Shown piece by piece: positions 39,309 to 50,600 of a DNA stretch of 64,000 bases (positions within the stretch are counted from its first letter, which is position 1; the number at the start of each line of letters is the position of its first letter). The translations under genes were made by a program, and so were the position numbers. The notes below the pieces were generated by a model, which ran no database searches, was not told the origin of the DNA, and saw nothing but the letters and a program-made list of their open reading frames with translations. Source of the stretch: Tetrapisispora phaffii CBS 4417 (Eukaryota; Ascomycota; Saccharomycetes; Saccharomycetales; Saccharomycetaceae); contig NC_016532.1 in NCBI RefSeq assembly GCF_000236905.1, forward strand, positions 248,001-312,000, in the 5' to 3' direction.

Positions 39309-41521
39309 AAACAGTGCTTCCATTTTGGAATTTAAGATTTAAGATAAGATTTAAGATAAGATTTAAGTTTTACGTTTTAAGTTTTCAATGTTTAATGGTG
39401 ACCGATGTATATGTTGGTCGCGTTGGGTTGTTTGGGCCGGACTTAATATAAAATAACTAGAACCGCCTAACTCTGAACTCCTTAAATGAACATACCTCAT
39501 TTGTGTTCCAATAGTTGTATTGCAGCATATAGCAATAATATTTGCTAATGTTAACTAGTTCCCCCAATATTGTTTTTCTTTCTTATCTGTACGAGGGAGG
39601 ACGGAAGCCACATGCACAAACTACGTACAAAATTTAAAAAACCTTTAATTTTAACTTTATTGTATTTGAATGAACAACAATATTGGTCACAGATAAAAAG
39701 ATATACATAATTAAGAACAAGTGAATAAGGAACATATGGAAAGGCATCCACGTTTAAACGGAACTTAAAACAATCACTACTGCGTGACTCCAATATAATG
39801 TTTCCTAGATAACAACATCATTAGAAAGCATTTCACACAGGTGCATGTTGCCAGAGAGTTAGTATTAATATCATTGATTTTGTTAAGAAAGTGTATCTTG
39901 TTAACTAAAACAATTGTTAGCACATATAAATATATATATGTGTGAGTGTATATATAATGATTATCTTTCCGAAGAAGTAACAAAAATGAAAGCACGTGAC
40001 AAGTTTTTTTTCAAATTGTGACATATGATAGTACCATCAGGTTTTTCGTGCCGTGAAAACCGAATCGTACGGAGAGAGTTAAATATGGGGGTGTTTTGTT
40101 TTTGCCTTCGGCCCTTCGTGCCCTTAGCATTTCGCCCATCTGAGTTGTATTTTCAAACTGAGGAAAAAGTAGTACATTACAAAGAATATGATTGGTGGAT
40201 AGTTGGTATTTCCTACAAGTGAGGGGTTGGGGAAGGAGATAGAGAGATATTGCCATTAAAATCATTGAGAGATGAATTGTACTAGTGTCAAATCATTACA
40301 AAAACCGATGGACATAGTTTCAAGTGACGTTTTGCTGAATGGGGATATACTGCAGAACGAATAGACGGTTCGTCCGAACAAACGGAATATCTATACGCCT
40401 CACACACGACTTACCATGTCAGTGAGTAAACTGGCCAATAGTAGAAGTCCTTTTTCTCTTGTTACTCTGCAAGCAATTGCGCCATTGTAAGAAATCACAT
40501 GCAAGTGTCAAATAACGGGCTCTCTAGTTACACCCATCCCCCCCCTTCACAACACACACGGTCAAGTAAAGTGTTAATACGTGTATATAATATAAACAGC
40601 GATACAATGTATCATAGGCCAAGCAATGTTCCGACTAAATTGTGTTCTTGTTCAGTGTCAGAACATACGAACATCTATTCTTTCACTCCTATTGGTGATT
40701 TGGATTGTATCTCCCGCATATTGTGACACCAAATCCCCACCAACAATAGTAACAAACTCTTCCTAAAAACCCGCTTTTACGCACTGTGTGTTTAATCAGT
40801 TTTGATTCGACCTACATAGTTTTCAAGTTACAATAGTATATATTACATTGCTTCTATTTTAAATTATAGTACATTTCTACTATAAAGAATCTATATCGTC
40901 AATGTGTACTTTGCTATACCAATTAGCCAGTGCTAATATCATAATACGAATAACAACACTGTATTAATATAATAGATATGCTTAATGTCTTGTATTGATC
41001 GATTGATAACCTATATCTTATACTTTCAATAAGTTCCCGTACTTCTCTCTCTCTATTGTGATAATACATCATGGAAACTTAACTCTCTTTCAATTCGAGA
41101 TTTTCTTGTGTTTTTTTTATGTTTTTACTTCTTCGTAGTTTTCTTCGCAGTTTTCAAGTTTTCAATTTTTTAATTACTAGCTAATTTCTTTCTTTTTCCT
41201 ATTTGTTGAAAACTAAACTGGCTAAATCTACTTTTTAATCTTTTAAAATTTGATATATAAACCAATTCATTTTTTGAAATTCTACTAATGGTTATTGTAA
41301 ATGTATGAACTGTTACCATTGATACTGTATTGATTAATATTCTTCTCGTTTCTTCTCTTTTATCTTTATTTTCCATCACACACACCAGACCTATATATAC
41401 ATATTTATATATTGATACTACTATTTTCTTTTTTCAAGTGGAAGATTTTAATATAGTAAATCAAAAGATAACTGACAACAAATCTATATATAACATATAT
41501 ACATAACGCACATAATCCAAG

Positions 41522-42436
41522 ATGGCTGAACAAAAACAATCCAATTTTATGATTGATTTCCTTATGGGTGGTGTCTCTGCTGCTGTTGCAAAGACTGCTG
41601 CTTCCCCTATTGAAAGAGTTAAGTTATTAATCCAAAATCAAGATGAAATGATTAAGCAAGGTTCTTTGGACAGAAGATACGACGGTATTGTCGAATGTTT
41701 CAAGAGAACTGCCAAGAATGAAGGTATCGCTGCTTTCTGGAGAGGTAACACTGCCAATGTTATCAGATATTTCCCAACTCAAGCTTTGAATTTCGCTTTC
41801 AAGGATAAAATTAAGGCTTTATTCGGTTTTAAGAAGGAAGAAGGTTACGCTAAATGGTTTGCCGGTAACTTAGCTTCTGGTGGTGCCGCTGGTGGTTTGT
41901 CTCTATTATTTGTCTACTCTTTAGATTATGCCAGAACTAGATTGGCTGCTGATGCTAAATCTAGCAAAAAAGGTGGCGAACGTCAATTCAATGGTTTAGT
42001 CGATGTTTACAAGAAGACTATCAAGTCCGATGGTTTTGCTGGTTTATATAGAGGTTTCTTACCATCTGTTGTTGGTATTGTTGTCTACAGAGGTCTATAC
42101 TTCGGTTTATACGATTCTTTGAAACCAGTTGTCTTAACGGGTTCTCTAGAAGGTTCCTTCCTTGCTTCATTCTTATTAGGTTGGGTTGTTACTACCGGTG
42201 CTTCCACCGCTTCTTACCCATTAGATACTATTAGAAGAAGAATGATGATGACCTCCGGTCAAGCCGTTAAGTACGATGGTGCCTTCGATGCTTTCAGAAA
42301 GATTGTCGCCAAGGAAGGTGTTCCTTCTTTATTCAAGGGTTGTGCTGCTAACATCTTAAGAGGTGTTGCCGGTGCCGGTGTTATTTCCATGTACGATCAA
42401 TTACAAATGATCTTATTCGGTAAGAAGTTCAAATGA
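41522..42436 (+). CDS. AAC: Mitochondrial ADP/ATP carrier (Pet9/Aac family)
   Basis: Exchanges cytosolic ADP for matrix ATP across the inner mitochondrial membrane. The 304 residues compare with 307-318 for the S. cerevisiae paralogs. Three carrier repeats have Px[DE]xx[RK]-type signatures at PIERVK (29-34), SLDYAR (133-138) and PLDTIR (233-238), and the carrier-specific RRRMMM motif is at 238-243. Codon bias is strong, so it is highly expressed. Neighbours match both PET9 (YBL030C, divergent from YBL029W) and AAC3 (YBR085W, next to IST2). With a single copy here, the PET9 versus AAC3 distinction is not meaningful. SHE1, next to PET9 in S. cerevisiae, is missing. Confidence 0.97.
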   Translation: MAEQKQSNFMIDFLMGGVSAAVAKTAASPIERVKLLIQNQDEMIKQGSLDRRYDGIVECFKRTAKNEGIAAFWRGNTANVIRYFPTQALNFAFKDKIKALFGFKKEEGYAKWFAGNLASGGAAGGLSLLFVYSLDYARTRLAADAKSSKKGGERQFNGLVDVYKKTIKSDGFAGLYRGFLPSVVGIVVYRGLYFGLYDSLKPVVLTGSLEGSFLASFLLGWVVTTGASTASYPLDTIRRRMMMTSGQAVKYDGAFDAFRKIVAKEGVPSLFKGCAANILRGVAGAGVISMYDQLQMILFGKKFK

Positions 42437-43243
42437 GCGAATTGAAATAAAGTACATCTTACGTTGATTTAATGTCATAGCTTTCAAAATTAAAATTTAA
42501 TTGGATCGTTGTTGTTGTAAATTTAAAGATTTTCCATTTGTAAATATTATAAAGGATAATAAAAAATTAGGAGATAATAAAAAATGTATCAATAATATAT
42601 ATATTTTTTAAGTTAAAAAACCAAGAGAAAAAATGTGATATTCATTTGATATACACTATTAAATATAACTCTGTGAAAACTATTAAAGTTTATCATTTTT
42701 TTTTCTTTATTTATCTTTTAAAATGCAATTCAATTTTCCACTTTATAACAGTTTTGCTTTCCTGTCATTATTCTCAATTTTTTTTACGTTTCATTTTCAA
42801 AACACCATTCGTGGACTAAACTTTAAAAGATTAACATAATATTATAAAGATAATGACAATCATTTATTTAATGCAAGTTTTATAATATATATTTAAATAT
42901 TCCTATTTTTGTTTATAATACACAAGATTACATCTTGATTTTTTAAATTCATCAAAAATCAACATGACTTTCTAAATTTTACAACTACTGAGGATATTTT
43001 AGTTAAACATTTTTGACTGTTTGATTTTTTTTTCGATTTGAGACCTTCTTTTCTGAAATTTAGCGTTTTAAAAACACTAAATACTAATGGGATACTTATT
43101 TACCTAATCTAGACAATATTATAATCATCATAAAAAATTATTACAACCTACAAAACTATTTATTCGAAGTTTATATTAAACAACGAAAGACAGGATCTAA
43201 ACTTTTAAAAATAAAACTATGAAAATTAGAACATAATTCTTCC
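42437..43243. terminator. Convergent 3' region, AAC / HEK2
   Basis: 807 nt, extremely AT-rich, where S. cerevisiae has SHE1. No gene remnant is visible. Poly-T and TATATA tracts fit 3' end formation on both strands. Confidence 0.45.
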
Positions 43244-44263
43244 TTAGACAGCGTCTTCGACTTGTTCAGCTCTTCTTTTCACTTCAGTTTCCAAATTCTT
43301 TAATAACATGGTTTCAGCTCTTTCAACATCGATCATTCTGCTACCGACAATTTCAAAGACTCTTTCAGTTTCACTAGCAACTTCTTCTTCACTTCTCTTA
43401 CCAATATCAATAGATGTTCTTGTAGCTCTTCTTAAGTTAGCAATTCTGTTACCGGATCTACCGACAATAGCACCAACATAAGTTTCTGGGATGTTAACCA
43501 ACTTCTTGAATTCTTCACCGGTTCTTCTAATTGGAGTTCTGGTTCTGTTAGCAGAACCTGTACTTTGTGCACCTTGGCTAGAGTTACGGTTGTATGGAGT
43601 GTAATATTCTCTAGCTGGGTTAGTTGGTGGGACAACTTCCTTAGCGACTAAAGTGTCGACAGCAGTTAAAACTTTAGTAATGGCGACTGGGAAACCTTGA
43701 ATTTCTAATAATCTTTCGTTAGATCTTGGTAAGAAGTTGTTAGTGGCTAACATCTTGACACCGAAGTCATTGATGTAAGATTTAATTCTGTCACCGTTTT
43801 TACCGATGATAGCAGAACATTGAGATCTCGTAACTAAGACTCTAATGTTGACAATGTCCTTTAATTTATCTGGAGTTTCTTTCATTTCTTCAACAGATGG
43901 TTTTGGTAATCTGAACCTTAGGAAGAAGTATGGGGAGACTTCAGAACTGACTTTTTCCTCGGACTCAGAATCTTCAACAGCAGTTGAAGCTAAGACTCTA
44001 CAAACGTCACCAATGGAATTGGCAACATCCTGAATCTTACCAGTGGAGGTTAAGACTCTGTCTGAACAGTTTGGCTTGCTGTCAGAAATATTAATGGTGA
44101 CATTGTTATCTTCTTTGATTTTTTCGATGGTAGCACCTTGTTGACCAATGATTGCACCAGCTTCATCCAAAGATAGTAATAACCTTTGGGAGATGACATG
44201 ATCAGCGATGTTCTCATCAGTGACTAATGGTTGAGTAGTAGAAGGAGTAGTAGAATCAGACAT
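43244..44263 (-). CDS. HEK2: Hek2/Khd1 triple KH-domain RNA-binding protein
   Basis: Binds mRNAs such as ASH1 and represses their translation during transport to the bud. The 339 residues compare with 381 in S. cerevisiae. Three KH domains each have the GxxG loop: GQQG (40-43), GKNG (154-157) and GRSG (268-271). Conserved stretches include NERLLEIQGFP and AETMLLKNLETEVKRR. The N- and C-terminal tails are shorter than in S. cerevisiae. Strand and neighbours (AAC, RIB1) match YBL032W. Pbp2, the other triple-KH protein of yeast, is less likely on context. Preferred codons suggest good expression. Confidence 0.91.
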   Translation of the reverse strand: MSDSTTPSTTQPLVTDENIADHVISQRLLLSLDEAGAIIGQQGATIEKIKEDNNVTINISDSKPNCSDRVLTSTGKIQDVANSIGDVCRVLASTAVEDSESEEKVSSEVSPYFFLRFRLPKPSVEEMKETPDKLKDIVNIRVLVTRSQCSAIIGKNGDRIKSYINDFGVKMLATNNFLPRSNERLLEIQGFPVAITKVLTAVDTLVAKEVVPPTNPAREYYTPYNRNSSQGAQSTGSANRTRTPIRRTGEEFKKLVNIPETYVGAIVGRSGNRIANLRRATRTSIDIGKRSEEEVASETERVFEIVGSRMIDVERAETMLLKNLETEVKRRAEQVEDAV

Positions 44264-46116
44264 TTGTTTTTTTAAATTTTGTATTTATTAATTAAATTTA
44301 TATTTGTAGGATAATAAAAGAAATAAGTTTGTGGTGGTTGGTTTACTTTTTAAATGAATAACAAGTGAAATAATATGATATGTATATACGTAAACTAAAT
44401 ATCCTTTTTTTTAAATTCTTTTTACTTACACGTACGTTTTGTGAAAAATTGTAATAATACAATTGTACTTATATAATGTAATAATAATGAAAAATAAAAA
44501 TAAAGAGAACAAGTGGGAAATAAGTTACAGGAGATGCAATGACAAGAAGAGATACATGGGTTACTATTTCCCACATCATGTAATTTGAATTCGAACTCAT
44601 TACATGAAAAACAAACTAAAATAAAGAGCACGCAAATGTGAACGCAAAGCGAACGCAGAACACATCGTGAGAAGTAGAATTAGATCTAAACAATTACTGA
44701 ACAGAATGGAGTGGAAAATTTGCAGTCCCTTTAACAAAGTTTAAAACAATAGCGCAACAAAACCATAACGCATACAATAATTAAAGAGATGAACGCACTG
44801 TTAAGACATAAAGACGTTAAAGGACACATGACAAGAAGGAACAAATGGACTACTAGCACGCACAATAACAAGAACATGACAAAACAGAACTTTGCTCTTC
44901 AGTGCTGATTCAAGTTGAACTATTGAAAACATTGCAACTGTAAGTAAGCTTCCTTAGCATATATACCCTACAAGAGTGTGAAGAGCTTCATAGTAAAAAT
45001 TGCTCTCTTGTAGTGAAAGTAAGTACTATAGAGTTTAATAATTAGTATCATCACCATATTACCATTACCGTTATCATAAGGACAACGCAACAACAACAGA
45101 ATAAACAACCACATACATAAAAAGACAAAAAAACAACACCTCGACAGGGTAATACGTATGGGCGTTTATGTTGGGCTATTGCTGTACGTCGTCTCAGGCT
45201 AGTGCCAAGGAACGGCCTCTTGCGTCTCGCTTCCGTGGATCGGAAAGGAACACACAAACCACATAACCGAACCGCAGCCGCCACTTAACGCCACCCGGTC
45301 GTGGCGGCGTTAAGCGGTGACGGTGGGGTAACAACAACGCCGTCGGTCCACGTGACTATATTACCCTCTTGTTGCTTGCCGTCGTTTAAAACGATCGTAT
45401 ACATGTCTCATGTTGAGACAAACTCAATTATCATTGTAATGTTAAGCACTAGTGGTACCAATACTGAAACTAAATATCGGTCCTTTCGAACTGTGATTAG
45501 AATAGCATTCATCATAGTGGATCAGAAGTTCGTCGATAGTCGGTGAGCAATTAATTACTCAATCAGTCAATTACTAGTCGCTTTCTTTTTAATTCCATCG
45601 TAGTTTTCAGAATTAATAATATTGTAGTAATGGCTCATACACACATTCTGCTAATTTCATCCACGCACAGCACAGGTTTGTTTCTTTTTCAGTCTGTGCT
45701 CTTCCGTGATGATGCGGTTCGGGTGCACTCTCGAGTCGATGAGCGGGCAATGGGAAAAGAAATGTGAAAAAGTAAGTGGAAAAGAAAGAAAAATATCAAT
45801 GATAAGTTACTAGAAAGCTTTAACCACTGCGAAAGCAAAAAGAAACTAAGACGTTAGGTTATTACTAATAGCAAAAGCATGCTTAGAAATAAAGGTGCTC
45901 ATGTAAGAATATCTCATTCATCAAATCGTAAATGCATTGTATGTATGTGTGTGTTTTCATTTTTCATTATTTTATATAAGAGAGTTGCTTTCTCTTTTAC
46001 TCCTTTTTTAAATTCAATATCTTGTTTCGTATTGCATCATTATATATAACTCGTTGTGTATAAGCAACGTACAAACTATACTCCATACACTTACAAGAGA
46101 AAAACATTTATAAAAC
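44264..46116. promoter_or_regulatory. Divergent region, HEK2 / RIB1
   Basis: 1.85 kb without a supported gene. Most is AT-rich, but 45130-45370 is markedly GC-rich and includes an imperfect inverted repeat (CGCCACTTAACG against CGTTAAGCGGTG, about 45270-45320) and an E-box CCACGTGAC (CACGTG at 45349-45354). Two frames of about 80 codons (45051-45284 minus, 45301-45546 plus) have odd Cys/Arg-rich or low-coding character and look like chance. Repeated CA/TG tracts occur near 45945. It could hide a noncoding RNA; nothing specific was recognised. Confidence 0.5.
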
Positions 46117-47025
46117 ATGACAATTTCATCAGAATTACCAATCGTTGAATGTGTTGCAAGAGCACGTATTCCTACCACGACAGGTGGCCCAGATATTTTT
46201 CTACATCTTTACAAGAATAACAAGGACGACAAAGAACATCTGGCAGTCGTGTTCGGAGAGGATATTAGATCAAAATCGCTATTCAAAACTAGAAAAAATG
46301 ATACACAACAAGATAGAATGATCAGAGGTGCATACGTTGGGAAACTGTACCCTGGGAGAGAATCTGCAGATGTCGATGACAAGCAAAAGTTGCAGTTACA
46401 ATTTGATAGTGAAACAGGTGCACTCGTTTACGATGCAAACACAACTTGGAACCCCGAAAATAATACACTAGTGAGGATCCACAGTGAATGTTACACCGGT
46501 GAAAATGTTTGGTCTGCAAGGTGTGATTGTGGTGAACAATTTGATAGAGCAGGTCATTTAATGGCGATTGATAGAGAACCCGAAACAAATATCATCGGTG
46601 GTAATGGTCACGGTGTCATCGTATACTTGAGACAAGAAGGCCGTGGTATCGGTCTAGCTGAGAAACTGAAAGCTTACAACTTACAAGATTTAGGTGCAGA
46701 CACCGTACAGGCTAATTTACTACTGAAACATCCAGCAGACGCAAGAGACTTTTCAATTGGTAAATCCATTCTAATAGACTTAAATATAAAGAATGCAAGA
46801 CTGTTAACAAATAATCCAGATAAGATCGAACAAGCAAACTATCCACCTCTATTAAACTGTGTGGAGAGAGTTCCAATGATTCCAATTAACTGGTTGAATT
46901 CTAACAATGGTATCAAGTCAAAGGAAATCGACGGTTATCTAAGAACGAAAATGGAAAAAATGGGCCACTTATTGTCGAAACCACTAAACTTACACACAGC
47001 AGAGACAGTAAACACTTTAATATAG
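46117..47025 (+). CDS. RIB1: GTP cyclohydrolase II
   Basis: First committed enzyme of riboflavin synthesis; opens GTP to a diaminopyrimidinone ribosylamino phosphate, formate and pyrophosphate. The 302 residues compare with 345 in S. cerevisiae. Zinc ligands Cys125, Cys136 and Cys138 lie in ECYTGENVWSARCDCGEQ, and the GTP-binding/catalytic segment GVIVYLRQEGRGIGLAEKL follows near residue 166. The N-terminal VECVARARIPT and DKEHLAVVFG blocks match the yeast protein, so the start is secure. It is the ortholog of YBL033C and precedes STU1 on the same strand, as in S. cerevisiae when that region is inverted. Confidence 0.98.
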   Translation: MTISSELPIVECVARARIPTTTGGPDIFLHLYKNNKDDKEHLAVVFGEDIRSKSLFKTRKNDTQQDRMIRGAYVGKLYPGRESADVDDKQKLQLQFDSETGALVYDANTTWNPENNTLVRIHSECYTGENVWSARCDCGEQFDRAGHLMAIDREPETNIIGGNGHGVIVYLRQEGRGIGLAEKLKAYNLQDLGADTVQANLLLKHPADARDFSIGKSILIDLNIKNARLLTNNPDKIEQANYPPLLNCVERVPMIPINWLNSNNGIKSKEIDGYLRTKMEKMGHLLSKPLNLHTAETVNTLI

Positions 47026-47609
47026 AACATATCCCTTCCCACAGAATGAAATTCTCATACATATCTGCATAATACATACGTTCCCAATCGTTCGATATCC
47101 TCTATAAAATAAAAAGGACAACTATATAAGTAAAATATAATATAATTGAAGAGAACCTAGCTAATGCATACTCACTGAACAAGTTTATAGATGTACCTTC
47201 TTCAACATCCACCTTACTTAAGTCTATATATATGTTTATATATCTAGTAGCTTGGTAAGCAGTTGCTTGGGTAAGCTGTTACTCCAGACATTGATTGAAA
47301 GACTACGGCTGGGTAATTGCGCGCCGTGGCGAACGACTATTGATTCGATTTACAACTTGAACAGTAAAAACACCAAAAAAATACATAATAATAATCTTTG
47401 TACTATATATTATTTAAAGTAAAATTAGTAGGCGGCAAAATATAAACTATACTATAATTTAAAACGTTAAAACTGTTATTTTAATATTCACAGATTTCTA
47501 TATATGTATTTCGCTCGTGTACTGAGTCCTTAAGGAGATACATATTATATATCAAGAATAACTGAATAATCCTAGTCCGAGAAGCTATAGATTCAGACAA
47601 GAAGGCACG
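47026..47609. promoter_or_regulatory. Intergenic, RIB1 to STU1
   Basis: 584 nt with the RIB1 3' end and the STU1 promoter. A small GC patch at 47300-47335 includes GCGCGC; GGCGGCAAAA occurs near 47431. No gene is supported. Confidence 0.4.
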
Positions 47610-50600
47610 ATGAGCCTTGACTTTTCTAATATTTATGATATTGTCATCGACAATAATGTAACGATAAATGATAAAATCGGACTTCTAACGAGCTTCAAAG
47701 GGCATATTAAAAAAGAGTTAGTAAACATCAAACTGATAGATAAATACCTAAATGCATTGTTGTTCATTCTAAACAACTACACATATATAACTAACCCAAA
47801 CGAAAGCGATGCTAATCCAGAAAATAATAAATTGATTAGTATATCCCATTCTACACTTTGTTATCTGATCAAGCGAGTGGCCATGCAAGCACCAACGCAT
47901 TTTGATAATTATACTATTTCGCGATTATTGTTTTATTTAATTCATTCAGTACCTTATGAGAAGAAATTTTGGATAAGTTCAACAAGGGCAATTGAAGCAA
48001 TCTTTTTGGTTTCACCAAGTATTTTAGAAAATTCTTTGAAAAATTTATGCTTAAATGATTTCTCAATATTTATAGACAATGGAATGAGTGATGATACAAT
48101 TAATATGTTGATTAAGAAAAATGATATGAATAAAAATATCCTCGCAATTGGAGAACTTGTTAAGACCGACGAAAAAAACAATAGAAACCCACTGGAACGA
48201 ATAGATGATTTTAATAGCGTTTTTATCAATATTTTAAACAATATAGATTATAACGATGAAAACTCACATGCTTTTGCAAATTTAGCTATAGAATTACTAA
48301 AAGACCTTTTAACTAAATATTATAATGCAGATTACCTATTAGAATTTTCGAATCAAATTAATGATGAAAACATTAAGAAGCAATTTTTAACTAAAAATAA
48401 CAAGAACATATTTAAACCAACCAATTCTCCTACAAAACTGCCCAACCCTAATAACAGTTCAGATCCAAGTTTAACTTTCGATATTAAATCGGAGATTGAT
48501 AGAATTCTCAATACTGATTTAAAATTAGTTACAACATCAAATAACAATAATGAGAATTTAGATTCGAAAAGTTTCCATAATTTTGACCAACTTCTCAATG
48601 AAATGGAAAACCTTCTTGTGCCATTTTTAGAGATAAAAGAAACTGAACAAAATTGGAAAATAAGACAAAAAAACATTCACAAATTTAGAGAAATATTAAA
48701 TGGTAATATTCCTAAGGAATCTCCTGTAAAATTTGTTTTGTTATGTCGAGATTTACAATTCATAGAATGTATATCGAAAGCTGCATTATCATTAAGAACT
48801 ACGTTAACATTATCTGCATACCAACTACTGAGAGAGTTTTGTGAAATATTAAATAATAACATAGATATAACTGTTATCGAGCAAATTTTTAGCACTCTAA
48901 AAATTTCTTTATCATCAACTAAGAAAATATCATCACAAAATGCATTTTATACTCTCATATTACTAGTTGTTAATACAAGTTTTAACAACAAATTATTTCA
49001 AAATTCATATACACTAATGAGTGAGAAAAATGTCTTACCAAGAATGTGTTCTGCTGTAATACTAAGGATATTTATTATGAAGTATCCACCAGTAAGTTCC
49101 TCTACTATAGATACATCAACGAATAAACTAAGCGCATTAACTATATATATAGAAGAATGGTTAAAAAAAGGTATCACTGACGCACAAACCTCGGTGAGAG
49201 AGCCTATGAGAGTCACATTCTGGTACTATTATAAGTGCTTTCCATTATCTGCCAAAAAATTACTTCAAGGTTCTTTTTCAAACCAGTTAAGAAAAGCAAT
49301 AGAACTTTCAATTCCACAACATTTGGAAGTAGACTACCAACTTACCTCCACAATATCATCTATAAATTCATCAAGAAGATCTAGCTTGATTGGTTCCTCA
49401 CTGAACAGAAGATTTCCAAATTATGCACAACCAACACACTCATCACAACACTCGACTATTAGGTCAACGAGTGAGACAACTTACAATGAAAACCAGAAAG
49501 GTAACCTTTTGATGAAAGGTATTTATTTGGGGAAAAATACAAATAGACATCTATCGGATAATATACAGAAAACTGAATTATTAAATACAAGAAAATCAAG
49601 TGCTCCATCCTCATTACCTATCCAGACACACAATGAAATTTTGAAAGGAAATAATGACATAGATGCTTCCATGGATTCATTAAATACAACCAATAATGGT
49701 ACTGCCCAATTGGATATAACTGGTGATTTAACAAATAATCATTCACATACTCTACTTAAAAAGTATCTCGAGATCAACCAAAATAATAAGGACTATTCAA
49801 TAACAAAAGGTGGTGCCAAATCAAAGAACGAAAATAGTACATTGAATTTCGATAATAACTCTAAAAAATTATTACATTTAGCTGAAAATTGTAACACTTT
49901 AAAAGACACCAAAGAACTACTACATTTTTTACAGGATATGCTTATTAGGAATAACGAGTTCGAGTTTTTTGACATTATCAGCTATTTAAGAGTGGCCATG
50001 ATAAGATTTCCAAAAGAATTTAGAGAATTAATTAATATTTCAAAATTTTACCAATCTATACCACTTCAATATACCATTGATTTATATGCAATAAATTCAC
50101 TTGACGTTACTGATTTGATTTCGAAATTTGACCTTAATGAACTGTTAGAAACTATTTCTAACTTATTAAATACATTGGTTAACAATGATGGAACCGAATT
50201 ATCTCCAGAGGGTAGCTTATATTACATGAAGTATAGACAGTCCATTTTCAATTTTTGTTTGGCAACGATAAATGAGATACTACAAAAGGCGAACATAAAT
50301 AAAATTGAAAATATGGTGTTACGTAATCTGATTAAGAAGTTAACTGATATTTGCGGTGGAGATTTCGATGAAAGTTTATACTACGAAACTTTGTTTAAAA
50401 TATATACGCGGGAAAAGTTTATTTTTGTCCAAGTTCTTCGAAGTTTAAATCTAGTTTCAACTAAGTTAAAAATATTTCACGAAATTGAACATAGAGATCC
50501 CAGCTTTACAATAGATGAGATTTTAGCAAATGATAAGAAACAATCAAGTCAACAAGACGCTCAACAAAGTGAACATACAGAGAATTTAGATCCTATGTAT

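Larger units (their letters stand above)
37045..41521. other. 4.5 kb gene-free divergent region upstream of AAC
   Basis: Between the YBL029W-position gene and the ADP/ATP carrier, which are also divergent in S. cerevisiae. No open frame is convincing (all under 85 codons). The region is rich in inverted repeats: 37922-37939, 38274-38300, 38626-38657 and 39263-39308. Other items: TGAAACA-type motifs near 38284 and 38764, one MCB at 38230-38235, CACGTG at about 39993, a GATTTAAGATAA tandem near 39333-39365, and an ARS-consensus match at 41115-41125. The last 150 nt are AT-rich with TATATA elements for AAC. Confidence 0.55.

Noticed and set aside
45051..45546. Two frames of about 80 codons in the GC-rich island
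   Set aside because: Cys/Arg-rich, low-complexity translations on opposite strands, as GC-rich DNA produces by chance from fewer stop codons.
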